Source: Metellina segmentata
Taxonomy: Eukaryota > Arthropoda > Arachnida > Araneae > Tetragnathidae
NCBI GenBank assembly: GCA_947359465.1
Contig: OX375881.1
Coordinates: forward strand, 118,664,738-118,728,737
Length of the DNA stretch: 64,000 nt
Reading direction: 5' to 3'
Shown: positions 1 to 12,200 of the stretch, piece after piece
How positions within the stretch are numbered: position 1 is the first letter of the stretch
Layout of the letters: each line of letters starts with the position of its first letter
Program-made: the position numbers and the translations under genes
Notes under the pieces: generated by a model
What the model was told of the DNA's origin: nothing
The model's database searches: none
Seen by the model: the letters and a program-made list of their open reading frames with translations, nothing else

Positions 1-202
1 ACTCAGGAAAATAGAATATTAATAGTTCTTTTTCTTAAAATAAGTAACACAATTCATACTGAAACAGATTTTTTTTTATAGATAATTAGAATAGTATATC
101 AAGTAAGAGCTTTTTTTAGGGAAATAATTTAAAAGTAGATTAAAATTGTAGGGGTATCAAAATAATGAATTTCGAATTATATGTATATTTTTTACTTATT
201 AG

Positions 203-2184
203 ATTAGGACGTGAGAATTATGGAGATAATGCCATAGGTTATGTTCAGGTAAAAAGAGAAGGAAACATATGCACAGTCAAAGCTAAAGTTACTCCGGAGA
301 ACAGCATACATAAGAAAGCCTATTCTGTATCTTTAGTTTGTGACGAGCAAGAGGATGAAATTATATCATTTAAATATGAGGATTGTGTAGCTTCTTCGGG
401 TAATAAAAATTACTTCTTGATCTACCTGAAATCCTTTATAAATACAACCAGAAAGTATTTATTCATAGTTACTGTTGTATTTTTTAGATCTTTAAACCAA
501 TACCATCTAATTTAAATTCATTAACATCGATATTTTACCTTGTACATGTAAATAAAATAGGTTTTTTATTTTGAAATATTAAAGCCACAAAAGAGAAACT
601 TCTTAGCATACAGGTAAATGTACACTTATTCGTAAAATTCAAGTAATTACAGCAAAAAAATATTCTTGGAACATTTTCTTACTAATTTTCACAGCATACA
701 GTGGATTGAAGTACAGAACATTAGATTATAGTTCCATATTCTCCTTGTATATTGATTTAATTATAGATTTTCTCATGCTTTTTTTCATTAAAAAATTAAA
801 GTTAATAAAATTTTCTACATTATATACTACATTGATAGGTAAAACAACATGTATCCCAAGGTACAACAGCATGTATCCCAAGGTTGGCAACACCCTAATT
901 AATCTTGGGACATTTGCATCGATTAAAAAAAACAATTTATTAAACAGTTAGTGTTCAAGATAGGTACAAATAAATAAAAAATGGCAAATTCTTCCAAAAG
1001 TAATGAATGTAAATAGTTGATGGAAAAAAAACTGCAGCTACATTATAGCCTCAGGAAAAATATTTGTTTAAAACTATCCCAAGATACGACACCTTCCCCT
1101 ATAATAAAAACATTGTCACTGTATTCTTAAAAAGTTAATTTTTGCACTTAAGTTCAGAATTAAATTTATAACAACTACTATTATTCAATTTTTAGGTGGT
1201 TGTAAGCATGTAATAGCATTATTGACATGGATACATCGTAGGAGTGAGGATCCATCCTTGACATCAACAGAGTGCTACTGGAGAAAATCTAAACTTTCAA
1301 AAGTAGGAATTCAGATAAATTTATTAAAAGCCAAGGAGATTGGGAAAAAAAGATCAGCGCAGAGTGTAAATTTAAATTCTGATGCTGATATTTTTTCACT
1401 TGTGAAAGAAGAATGCTTAAAGCGTGACTGTGAAGATACAGTTTCATCTAAATATTGGATAGGTGCTAGTGCTGTTGAAAAATTATCATTGCAGTACCTT
1501 TTCTGTGAATTTTTTCAAAAAGAAGTAGGACAAACAGCAGAAGACTTTCTGCAATTTTGTTCATCTAATGTTTATGATGAAAATTGTGAAAGGGCCTACA
1601 GAGAAACAATGGGGCAAGGAAAAAATATTTTATGGTATGAGCTACGATATGCCCGTATAACTGCCTCTAGGGTGCACGAAGCTTCTCGTTGCAAAACATA
1701 CGAAGGTGTCTTGGTGGAGACAATTTTAGGAGCTTATCCTCTAAAGGACAACACAGCAATGCAGAGAGGCCTGGAACTGGAAGAAGCTGTTCGGAAACAG
1801 CTTGAAAGAGATCAAAATATAAAACTTTTCACTTGTGGCCTAATGATCTCTTCTAAATGCCCAGTGATGGGAGTATCAGCAGATGCCATTAATGAAGAGT
1901 TTGTTGTAGAAATTAAATGTCCAATGTCAGGAAAAAATATCAAGAACTATGTGAATAATGGCACTATAAGAGACAAATATATGGCACAGATTCAACTGCA
2001 AATGCATTTGCATAAAAAGAAACAAGGAATATTTTGCATTGCGGATCCCAATTTCGAAAACAACAAATCTCTTCTCATTTTGATTGTTGATATTGATGAG
2101 GACTATTGTAAAAATTTATGTGAAGAATCCATTGGGTTTTGGAAAATAGCTATATTTCCCTTGATCAAACAAAATTTCGATTGA
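203..2184 (+). CDS. YqaJ-type exonuclease with SWIM-like zinc finger, two 3' exons
   Basis: Two exons can be joined. Exon a runs from about 203 (acceptor AG at 201-202) to 399, with donor GT at 400. Exon b starts at 1196 (acceptor TTTTTAG) and ends at the TGA at 2182-2184. The junction is in phase and produces GGCKHVIALL, the C-x-H end of a SWIM zinc finger; the upstream half reads YEDC, with Tyr where a Cys would be expected. The rest of exon b is a YqaJ viral-recombinase fold of the PD-(D/E)XK type: GVSADAINEE supplies the Asp, VVEIKCP the E-x-K, and YMAQIQLQMHL the Gln-rich helix. Exon b is open for about 325 codons and looks intact. AATAAA follows near 2229. Upstream exons lie outside the window. 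It could also be a domesticated host gene. Confidence 0.7.
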
Positions 2185-2511
2185 ATCACAACTACTAAAC
2201 ATTTCTGTTTACATGTTGTCTTTAAGTAAATAAAGGGTTGAAAATTTCTGTTTCTTCGTTTACATAAATAAATGTCTTCATATAAAATAATATTAATTCA
2301 AATGCCTTTTTTTTACTGTGATTTTACATTATAAATAAAACTATACTCATTCGAAATAATATTTTGCAAACGTAACAAAAATAAGGAAATTACCAGAATC
2401 TTCAATTTTAAAAATCAATAATCTGCTGCGTACAAACAAGCTATACTTATTTTAATTTTTGTTTTTTCAATTTTAAATTGTAAATTTTTTATCTAAAATC
2501 ATTGAATGGAA
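2185..2511. other. Shared 3' region between convergent transposon genes
   Basis: AT-rich stretch separating the nuclease stop from the transposase stop. It has AATAAA-type signals for the plus-strand gene near 2229 and TTTATT (AATAAA on the minus strand) within 2300-2350. No coding potential seen. Confidence 0.4.
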
Positions 2512-4095
2512 CTATTTTTTTATTAAGCGACTCTGCATATTAATTAAACCACATGCAATAATCATAATGTCATCTGCCAACGCCACTAAATGATTATCGA
2601 TACAGCTGTGAGGCACTAAAATTTTAAACTCCCTCAGTCTGCCAATCACACGTTCCACATGGATACGTAAAGCTGCGATGCGTTTGGACTGTTTTACTTC
2701 CGCATTGATAGACTGAACGGTGGCAAGAACAGAAGGGGGTCTTACAAGGGTACATCTCATTACTTGTAAAATAGGAGATAAATGCTTGAAGCCACGGTCT
2801 GCCATTATATGCATACCAGGTGTGAGCTTTTTCAAATAATCACTATCTTTGACAATAGCTACATCAGTTGCTCTCCCACCGTATCCATCAGAAATGAAAT
2901 TAACCAGGCCATCAGGGGTACACAAAACCAAATATTTAAAGTATTACATTGATAATACGCTGACCAGGTTAAGCTTTGATGAACTGCATTTGTGGGCTTT
3001 TACATTTCGATTTCCAGACAATCTACTATGGAAGTTACTTTCCCATACCTTGCCCGGAAGGCTATTGGCAATTTTCGTTGAATTAAATCACTCTTGGGCC
3101 AGAAGATCAGCTGCTTAAAAAAATGGGCCATTTTACCGAGCGATTTTGAAAAGATTCTGCTTGTGTGACTTTGGCTGATGCCAAAATCTATTCATAAAAC
3201 CTTGAACGATGGGTCAAGTTTAATTTTTTTTAGAACAATATAGATGTTTCTAACTGGAAGTTTTGAAAATTGTGCTAGACAGGAAATTATAAAAACACTC
3301 TCTTCCGGAAGGCCTAAATATACCTTAGGCTCCTTCTCAATGCACATGGAGGTGGCCTTCAACATCATCTCTTTAAACTTCTTATCTGCACACTCATCCT
3401 CAGAGCTAAAGTTATCTGAGTCTGATTCGCTATTGTATTCATAATCGCTACTATCGTATTCTGCTGCAGCATTGCTATCGTAAACCATAGCAGCACTATT
3501 GTATACAGTGACAGTAGTCGGCGACGTCATTAATGCAATATCCTTTGATTGCAATTTTTCAGGCGAGGTGGACGAGTTCTTATAGGAAATGGATATATTA
3601 GCAGTAACTCCCTTACTTTGAACATAATTTTTTATGCACACTTGCACACTTTTATCATGTTTGCCTACAGAAGTTGAAGGTACAGCAACGCAAGGGGGCT
3701 CCAAATTATCTTCCTGCTCGGGTGGTAAAATGTTAGACAGTGACAGAGCTTGATTAATAGCATCTGATCGTTTTCTTTTTTTAGCATAGCTTCTCTCAGC
3801 TGCTGGTAAGTTCTTCTTTTGACATTCAAAAATGTGCGGAAGCACACCAGCTTTCAAGCGATGTTGCTTCGTACTGCAAGAGAGACGATACTCCCAGTAG
3901 TTTTCCATGTCATCCTCCAACTATAAAATAAATAAAGTAATATATAAATTTTAAATTTTTACTTGTAGCATTAATTATCAAAATTTGTGAAAAGTGTGTT
4001 TTTAACTTTAATTTCTTACTTTTAACAGCAATATTTGTACAATGCTTTTCTTAATAAATTAATTTTACATTTATTCTAACTTTTCACTTTTAAAA

Positions 4096-4098
<3 letters not shown>

Positions 4099-4128
<30 letters not shown>
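4099..4128. repeat. (AT)n microsatellite
   Basis: About 14 uninterrupted AT units in the intron of the THAP-DDE transposase, left of the pogo-like insertion. Confidence 0.9.
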
Positions 4129-4131
<3 letters not shown>

Positions 4132-4298
4132 AAAAAAAAGGATTAAGGTTTTAAATTTTAAATCTACAAGAAATATTTATTAATTTTAAATCTTAATTCT
4201 CTCTAATGACACTTATTCCATAATACTTATTCCATAATACTCATAATACAGTTTAAAGAAGAAATATAACACAAAAAAATTTAACAAGTGTATGAATA

Positions 4299-6342
4299 GG
4301 GGAAGACGGGGTACAATGAAACAAGGGGTACAATGAAACATTACTTCTAAAATCAGTACAATTTGTCACAGAAAGTTGCAATTTATATATATGTTATACA
4401 ACTATAAGTTCCAATTACTGATGTGATTTGGATACATTCGAACTTCTACAACATTAGCAATAGAAGATTATTGGTTTTTCACCATTGAAAGTAAGTTTCT
4501 TTACTAAAAGTAATTTTGTTTCATTTTCCTTGTTGTTATATGTAATAATTATTTTTTCTATGCATTGTTATCTTTGTGTTGTTGTCTTCGTACCTCCAAA
4601 ACCAAAATTAAAAAAAATAAATATTAGAAGCTTGAAATCTTTTTTAATTTAGTAACCTCAGTACGGGGTACAATGAAACACTTGCAGATGAGGTACAATG
4701 AAACATGTTTCATTGTGCCCCGGGTGAATGCATTTACTTGAAGTAATATATCAATGGTAAATATAATATCACTGATATAAAATAACATATTACTGGTTGT
4801 CATTAATCTAAATAAAACACTTTTACTAAGGAAATGGCAACACCTAACATTAATAGGAGAAGGCAACACCAAATCAAAACAGTAATCATTTTGAAAGCAT
4901 GCAAAATTAAACTGTTTTTTTTTTCCTTCTGAAAAAAGTACAGATTTCAATAGTAAGTTAGATTTTTTATATTCAAAAACATTTAAGAATAGTTTATTTA
5001 TTTCATAGGCGTAAACTGCACTTACTACAGTTTACAATCCTCCTAAAGTTCTTAGTCAAAGGGGCCAAAAACAAATAGGTCAATTAATTTCTGGTGAAAG
5101 GGATGTTCTTGTTACTATGTGTGGATTTATTAATGCTTCTGTTAATTCTATACCCCATTATTTAGTATTCCTAGAGTAAATTTCAAGTTTTGCAGTTGAA
5201 TGGAGCTGTTTGTGGGACTGTGGGTGATGCAACAAAATCGAGTTGGATGAATGGAGATATTTTTGTTAATGTTCTAACAGATCTCCAGGCACATACACGC
5301 TGAACGAAAGAAAATCCAGTTCTACTAATAATGGACTATCATGAATCACATATTACAATTTCCAGTCTAAATTTTACTAAAGATAACGGAATTGTTGTTG
5401 TAACCCTGACCCCCATACCAGTAACAAATTGCACCGCCTTTAGACAATACTGTGTTCAAGTCACTTTTATTTGTGTTCGTATGTGTCAGATATGCCTTGT
5501 CCTACTGAAAATTATTCCCATGGTCAGATTAATGAAACTGATGAGCTCAGTAATGAAACTGAAGACCAGACAGACAAAACCCAGGAATCAGAAGTGGTGG
5601 ATCTTGCCATAAGTAAATCAGAATCACCGACTGCAGGTGGATCAGCAAATGTTCATACACCATGCACTAGCTCTAAACCTGTGAGGAAATACATTTATCC
5701 TCAAGAGATAAAACTTTACCCCAAGGCTGGTCCAAGAAAGGTAAGAGTAGGAAACAGAAAAAAAAAGAGTTTAGTTCTAACCACACAAGTAAAAAATGCT
5801 CTGGTTAAGCAATTAGAAAGTAAAAAGGGGAAAAAAACTAAGGGATTGTTTTCAAAACAAACTCTGCCTCCTACAGACTCTGAAGATGACGATGATCCGG
5901 ATTATTTTCCAGCTCCAGATGATCACTGAAGTACTAAGAATGATATATCCACACATAACAGTGTGACACAAGCAGTATCTGTATAAATGATTGTTTTAAT
6001 CAATGAGGGTGAACTGAAACAAGGAAATATATTCTGTTGGAGAAATCATAAATTTAAATGAAGTTGAATGTGACTAAAATAAACTATATAGGGTGAAAAT
6101 TGCTTGCATCATTTGGAGTGTTTCATTGTACCCCGCCATACGGGGTACAATGAAACACTTTGAGACATTTACTTTTTGTTATTTTACAAGCATAAAGATA
6201 TTGTTTAGAACCTAATAAAAATTTATTTAAATGGGGAAAATACAAGATTAAAAGTATGCATTAATTTTATTTTTGTGCATGCAAAATTGTGAATAGGAAA
6301 AAATAATTAGTAAATTTTGTTTCATTGTACCCCGTCTTCCCC
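4299..6342 (+). mobile_element. pogo/Tigger-like DNA transposon, TA target duplication
   Basis: Perfect inverted ends of about 25 bp begin GGGGAAGACGGGGTACAATG, and each is flanked by TA (4297-4298 and 6343-6344). The core motif GGGGTACAATGAAACA recurs inside the element, as it often does at transposase binding sites: near 4325, 4664 and 4691, inverted at 4706, inverted at 6120, and at 6141, in addition to the two ends. The element carries a decayed DDE transposase. It was inserted into the intron of the THAP-DDE gene, so it is younger than that element. Confidence 0.85.
5010..5929 (+). pseudogene. pogo-type DDE_1 transposase remnant
   Basis: Plus-strand translation in shifting frames gives the DDE_1 core. 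VYNPPKVLSQRGQKQ and GERDVLVTMCGFINAS lie at 5025-5150. GDATKSSWMNGDIF lies near 5225-5260, and MDYHESHITISSLNF, with the second catalytic Asp, at 5331-5375. The C-terminal tail (5471-5929) is Lys-rich and then acidic and ends PDYFPAPDDH. There are at least two frameshifts and an in-frame stop. The N-terminal helix-turn-helix DNA-binding domain is missing; 4340-5000 has no recognisable coding. The copy cannot make a working transposase. Confidence 0.75.
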
Positions 6343-7130
6343 TAACTGCAAATTAATTATGAGTATAATAATTCAATGTTTAATGATGTTAGCTCTCTCT
6401 ATATTTTTTAACCAGTTTTGATATAAATATATAGTATTCCTATATTTATTTATTAAATTCTATATTATGAAACAAGAAATTCTGTATTATAAGTGACTTA
6501 AAACAGAAAGAATGTTTTCGTTTTAGCAGAAACACTAGTAGTCTTCCACAAGATTAAATCACACAATTCTTATTTAAAAACAATTAAAAATATAAATAAT
6601 TAAAGATATTTTAAACTTACCGAAAAATGATCTTCACAGCAATGTAAGGAAGAAGTAGAAGACAGCTTTTGGTTTTTCTTTTCAACTCTTCTCATAACGC
6701 TGCACCACCTTCTACGAATTTGTTCATCTTTTGGAACAACAAAAAATCCTTTTTTCGGTGTTTTAATTGTTGAATTATGACACAACGGAACAATACAATA
6801 TTTGTAATTCTTCTTTTGAACTATTTTCGAACCTTCCATTGCTGTGAATTAATCAAAAATCTGTAAATATAAAACTACTAAAAAGATACCCATAGAGATA
6901 ACACAGTTCAAGAAACGCTCGATGAGGAAATCATGAACTATGACGTCACAGGCAAAAATCGTCAGCGACTGCAGTTTCTCGTTGGCCTTGTTCTCGTTGA
7001 AAGTGACGTCAGAGAAATTTAAAAAGCGTTTTAAATATAATTAATATCGTCAGATTGCAGTTTAAGTGGCATTTTTCTACTTGGTTTTTCATGCTCTTTC
7101 AGTTTAAATTGAATTTGAATATCATGCATA

Positions 7131-9003
7131 TTGTCCATTCTAGTTGCGGAAGAATTGGACTTAACGATACTGGACAATGCGAAAATAGTACAGCTTAAGA
7201 AGTTAATTGAATCTAGTGATGTGTACAAAAATGATAGTGAATTTCTACGTTGCCTTATCTATATATATAATTCTCTTACGTGGCACGCAAAAAAGACGTT
7301 ATTTGTTATTGCGTTTTGGCAACATTGTGCGATTGTTTGTTTACCATCACGAAGTCTCGCGCCATAATTGAATTCATAGCGTAATCGGATGAAATTTTAT
7401 TGAAAAAAATTAATTTTAGTCGAGCTGTTGTAGTTTGTAATAGAAATCAAAGAAAACGGGGTATCTTTTCAGGGCCAACAATTGTAGTTCAACAATACGC
7501 TTGAACTTCAACTTTAGACAACAAACTCAATGAAAAAGTGAGTGGCTCAAGTGCTGGGGAAATACACACACAAACAATACGCTGGGTATTCAATTTCCAA
7601 AGCAGCAATCACATTTCGAGTCAAAATTTGCACAGTTTTCATTTGAATTCTGATTTCAGAGGCACTGTATATATCTTTTCTGCAAACAGCAAATTTAGAT
7701 TGGAAATAAAATGTTTTTTTTTTTTTTTTGGAATATCATATTTTGTAAACAATCCCTTCTGCTAGGACACATGTCTTCATTGATGCGAGCATAGGTTCGC
7801 GCAGCGAACCAGTGAGGATTGGAAAGCAATCCTCCGGGGGTTGGAGAGCGCTAGCGAGCAGGGGGCTGGCCCCCTAGTTGATAATATTTTAGAAGAAAGG
7901 AAAGTGTACTTGGAAAATGAAAGGGATATATTAGATAGTGAAACAAAATTAGAATTGGAGAGATTAAAATTAGCCCAATTAGAAAAAGAGCTAGAAATTG
8001 CTAACGCGAAAAGAAATTCAGTTAACACATCCCTAACTACATAAAGCATTGAACCGACTCCCTCAACTGTTAATCTAGAACGATTAATTAATAGTGTTAA
8101 AACCTTGACCATTCCAGTGCCTGTTAAAGCAGAATCGTTTAATCTGTTTTTCCATTCGTTAGAAAAGGCATTCCAAACCAAAACAGTTGCTAACGAATTG
8201 AAAGCATAGATTCTTTTTAATATTTTGGGCGAAAAGGTAAATAATTTGCTAGTGTATGTGAGTCAGGAGGAATTAGGTAATTACGAGAAAATAAAAGGTT
8301 TAGTGTTGAAGTAATTCGAACCCCCCCCCAGGAATGTCTGAGCAACTTTAAAAAGGCCCAGAAGTTACCATCTGAGAATTATGTGCAGTTTGCTTCTTGT
8401 TTGTGCGCATCGTTCGACTATTATTGTCAGTTGCGCAAGGTAACAGAATTCAAATCCCTGTGCGAGCTCATGGTTTCCGATAGGATTTTCGAAACGCTTG
8501 ATCGGGAATTAATGACTCACATTGGGGTAGAACAGGGCGAGATCTTTTTCAAACCTCAGCAGCTTGGTCGGGAGTGCGACATTTAGTTATCATCGAGAGG
8601 TAAATGCAAAAATGAGTTTGTCAGTAGAAATGTAGCAGGGGAAACGAGAAGATTTCAAGGACATACGAGTAAATGGCAGAAAAATCCTAATTGGCGTGAG
8701 GATAGGAATCTAACTAAAGTATTCATGTCTGAAGGAAAAAGTGCAAATTGTGTTAATTGTAAAAATGCGGTTCATCCTCTTTACACGTGTCCCCAATTTA
8801 AGAGGCTGTCAGTTTGGGAAAGAGCGGATGTGGTAAAGCGGAATAAATTGTGCTTTCGTTGCTTTTTGTCACACAAACTTCGTGAATGCCGTTTAGTAAG
8901 AAACTGTTTCTGTGGCCAACCCCACAATCAGCTGATTCATTTTCCGCGTGAAGGGGACTCAGTTTCCGGCAACCCTAATTCACAAACAAATGCACCTGCT
9001 CAG
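7131..9003 (+). pseudogene. BEL/Pao Gag, interrupted
   Basis: The N-terminal segment (7131-7257) reads AEELDLTILDNAKIVQLKKL, typical of arthropod BEL Gag. After the Helitron insertion the frame resumes at 7878 in phase with a charged coiled-coil segment, EERKVYLENERDILDSETKL. It then continues through several stops (near 8042, 8207 and 8310) to the zinc-knuckle region at 8737-8960, where CVNCKNAVHPLYTC, CFRCFLSHKLREC and CFCGQPHNQLIH form the Cys/His array of Pao Gag. The end at 9003 is the insertion point of gypsy-1 (5-bp duplication CTCAG). A run of eight or more C near 8322 marks another likely shift. Confidence 0.75.
7258..7877 (+). mobile_element. Non-autonomous Helitron in BEL gag
   Basis: The element starts TCTATATATATAATTCTC after a host A (7257) and ends with hairpin GGGGGCTGGCCCCC and CTAG before a host T (7878). 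5'-TC, 3'-hairpin-CTAG, insertion between A and T and no target duplication are Helitron hallmarks. Removing it rejoins the Gag frame with no base gained or lost, which proves both ends. The last ~100 bp is a chain of small hairpins, for example GGTTCGCGCAGCGAACC and GATTGGAAAGCAATC, shared with the copy at 50091-51471. It encodes no protein. Confidence 0.85.
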
Positions 9004-9200
9004 TGTAATGACTACTGGCCAATATAATAATAATAATGATACAACGATATGCACTTACGAACAAGCTATATTGTAATTGACTTAAGAGATGTTGTTTACA
9101 TACTGTTAGTAGTGTTACAGTATGTAAACGCGTATTTTCTCGTATGGATCTTGCAGTTACGGTTAATCACATTACGGGATAGTCACAGTTAATCATTACA
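9004..9200 (-). repeat. gypsy-1 3' LTR (197 bp)
   Basis: Starts TGTAATGACTACTGG and ends AATCATTACA on the plus strand. It matches the 13145-13305 copy without substitutions, but has 36 bp (about 9117-9152) absent from that copy. Confidence 0.93.
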
Positions 9201-9212
9201 TCCCCCTTTTTT
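9201..9212 (-). other. gypsy-1 polypurine tract
   Basis: On the minus strand this reads AAAAAAGGGGGA and directly abuts the 3' LTR, the position where plus-strand DNA synthesis is primed. Confidence 0.8.
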
Positions 9213-9223
9213 AGTAGAAGTTT

Positions 9224-12200
9224 CACAAATTAAGTTTGTGAGGTATTTTCACAGTTCTGCCTGAACGGGTTCTGTATTGAGATAATTGTTCAGGTGGAAT
9301 CGGAATTTCAACACTGTTTGAATCATCAGGTGATGCTGCTTCGTTGGAATAGGCATGTTCCATGGTGGATTCCTGCGATTCAACTGAAGATGGCTCTACC
9401 TCTTTGGTGATGTAGGGTCGAAGATACCAAGAGTTCCTTCTATATGTTGCACCTTCAGTTGTCTTGATGATGAAGGATCTCGGTCCTTTAGCCTGGTTGA
9501 TAGCTTCAGCTGTGCACCAGTTTCGGTGTCCTTTTCGAAACCATACTTTTTGGCCAACAGAGATTGGTGGTTTGGATTTAGACCCTCTGTCTGTACTTCT
9601 TGTCGATCCCTCTTCTTGCTTTTAGATTTTGCGAGACGTTTTGCATGATCTTGGGCTCTAGTAATTTTGTACTCATGGGCAGAATACCTTACGTTCTTCT
9701 CCCCATTAATCTTTGAACTGGAGAACCAAGAACTCCTCTTGGCGTATTACGGTTGTTCAATAGTGCTAAATAAATGTCAGAGCCATCTGAAGCACATTTG
9801 GCAATTAGGTTTTTTGCTTCCTGAACATATCTCTCAGCTAGGCCATTTGAGCGCTTGTGTTCAGGACTAGACGTTTGGATTGCAAAGCTCCAATCTTCAG
9901 CAAACTGGCGAAATTCTTTTGAAGTAAGCTGTGTTCCTTCATCCGAGCATAAAGTTTCTGGAACGCCATGAGTTGCAAACCATAGTTTCAGAGCCTTGAT
10001 AACGGTTTGCGACGGCAAGCTTCCGAGAACACAGAAGTCAAAATACCCTGAATAGCTGTCAGCAATCACTAGGAAATCTTTTTTGTCCCAGTGATAAATA
10101 TCAATGGCTACAATTTGCCACGGTTTGTCAGGTATTTTGTTAAGCAACACTGGTTCTTCTGGATTGTCCCTATGGCGTTTCTGGCAAGCTTTGCATTGCT
10201 GAACATAACTTATCACATCCTTGTTCATTCCAAACCAATAAACATTCTCTCGTGCTCGGCTTAGTGAATGTTGTATCCCCAGATGTCCAAGATGAATAGT
10301 TTTCAAGATCTGTTCCTGAAGTACAACAGGTACAACCACCCGATCACCTCTGAATAGTATTCCATCATAATTGGCGAATTCTTCTCTGAAAGTCCAATAT
10401 TTTTTTAGACCATCAGGAACCTGGTCCATTGTGTTGGGCCAACCCTCTAGTACAAGCTTTGTCAATCTTGACAGATCTTTGTCGGTTTTGATTGCTTCCT
10501 TCAATTAACTTGTTTTAGACTCTGTCATAGGAACAATTACATGAACTTCCATCTTCAACTCTGGCATGTCCAAATCATGATATTCACAGTCACGACTTAA
10601 TGTGTCTGCTATGAACATCTCAGTTCCTTTTGTGTAGATTATTTCAGGACGATAAGTTATAATGTCAAACATAATTCTCTGCAGACGAGGTGGAGCGCAA
10701 TGAAGAGGTTTTCTGGAAATTGAGGTTAAAGGCTTATGGTCAGTTTCAACTGTTAGGTGTTTGCATCCCCAAACATATTGGTGAAATCTGATACACCCAA
10801 ATTTAATAGCAAATGCCTCTTTTTCAATTTGTGAATAATTTTGTTGGGTATTATCGAGTGCTTTGGTGGCATAAGCCACTGGACGCCCTTCTTGTATTAG
10901 TACAGCACCTACTGCATGCTTGCTTGCATCCACGGATAATGTCATTGGTGAATTCACATCAAAGTACTTTAGCACTGGCAGCTCTTTCATGCTCTTCTTT
11001 AACTCCTCAAAGGCTGATTGGTGTTGATGGTCCCAGACCCATTCAATATCCTTTTTGCATAAATCTCTTAAAGGTTGTGTTACCTTTGAAAGGTTGGAAA
11101 TGAATTTAGCCATGCACGTTATCATACCCAGAAACCTTTGAAGGGTTGTAAAATCGTGAGGGGTTTTCAAGTCATTGATGGCTTGGATTTTTTCTGGATC
11201 TGCTTTGAGGCCTTTGTTGGTGACTATATGTCCCAAGAACTTGACTTCATTTTTTGAGTAGATGCATTTGTCATTGTTTAATGTCAACCCAACTTCTTTG
11301 AGTGTTTTTGTGACTTTGGAAGTTAATTCATCTACTTCTTTCTTTGATGAAGCATGTATGAGTATATCATCCATAGCACACTCTACATTTTTTATTTTGC
11401 CCAGCAGTTGTTCCATTATTTGTTGGAACACCTCTGGGGCTGATGACAAACCCATTGGCATCCTTAGGTAAGAGAATCTCCCCCAAGGAGTAGCCATTGT
11501 GAGGTATTCACTCGTGCGCTGTGTGACTTCCAGTTGCCAAAATCCCTTCTTGCAATCCAGAAGCGTGAACCACTTCGAACCATTTATTCGTGCAGCTATT
11601 TCTTCGAGCGTGTTCAATGGGTAATGCCGTCTTTTCAAGTTCTTGTTGATGCTAGATGGATCCATACACACTCTAATTTTCCCAACAACCATAGGTGATA
11701 CTGCTGGTGTTGGGTCACTAACAGGTTTGATTATACCCATGTGTTGCATGCGTTCCAATTCTACTTTCACCTTGTCTCTCATTGAGTGAGGAACTCTTCT
11801 TGCAGGGAAAATTTCCAGCTTTGGATTGTCCACCAGGTCAATTTCATATTTATAATTTTTCAAACAACCTATTTCCTTTTCAGTAGATTTACCCATCAAA
11901 TTCTCCGTTAAGCCTATTATAGCATTGATTCTTTTCACAAGATCCATTTCTACACAAGAGTCTTTGTCTAATATTGGTTGCACATTTTCATCTATAATGA
12001 TGAATTTCACACTATATGTCCTATTTTTCACCTTCAGTTTTGAAACCGCTTCTCCTAATACTTTCATTTTATGATTAGAAAATGACAATAGTGTCTTCAC
12101 GCTTGAAGCTTGTATGTTCGATTCTGCTTTTTGTGCCATTGTACATGCTAACACATTGCACTGTGCACCTGTGTCTAGTTTGAATTTTGCTTTGTATTTA

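Larger units (their letters stand above)
2512..6839 (-). pseudogene. THAP-domain DDE_Tnp_4 transposase, two exons, disrupted
   Basis: Exon 1 (6839-6621) encodes a C2CH THAP zinc finger: YKYCIVPLC at the N-terminus, RRRWC in the middle and HCCEDHF at the end. It stops at a perfect GTAAGT donor (6620-6615). Exon 2 begins at 3920 after a TTTATAG acceptor, in phase, and continues LEDDMENYW. A Ser/Asp/Glu-rich linker follows, then the DDE_Tnp_4 nuclease: IVDCLEIE (first Asp), SDGYGGRATD (second Asp), MADRGFKHL and HVERVIGRL (Glu). The frame is broken by TGA at 3194-3192, by a TAA just after the first-Asp motif, and by a one-base shift near 2945; the last 139 codons (2931-2512) are open. The 2.7-kb intron contains the pogo-like insertion, so the original intron was about 0.65 kb. 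Confidence 0.7.
1..7030. mobile_element. Two-gene DNA transposon, ISL2EU-like (YqaJ nuclease + THAP/DDE transposase)
   Basis: Two convergent genes, a plus-strand YqaJ-type nuclease (203-2184) and a minus-strand THAP-DDE_Tnp_4 transposase (6839-2512), share a 327-bp space between their 3' ends. From memory of the transposon literature, this pairing is that of the ISL2EU superfamily, related to PIF/Harbinger; superfamily assignment is inference. The left end lies upstream of the window because the nuclease lacks its first exons. The right end falls somewhere between the THAP start (6839) and the BEL gag frame that begins near 7131; I could not fix the TIR. A pogo-like element is nested within it. 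Confidence 0.5.

Noticed and set aside
726..951. Overlapping small frames on both strands
   Set aside because: They lie within the intron between the two nuclease exons, are AT-rich and low complexity, and match nothing.
4624..4950. Minus-strand frame of 108 codons
   Set aside because: Within the pogo-like element, overlapping its subterminal repeats; no transposase similarity.
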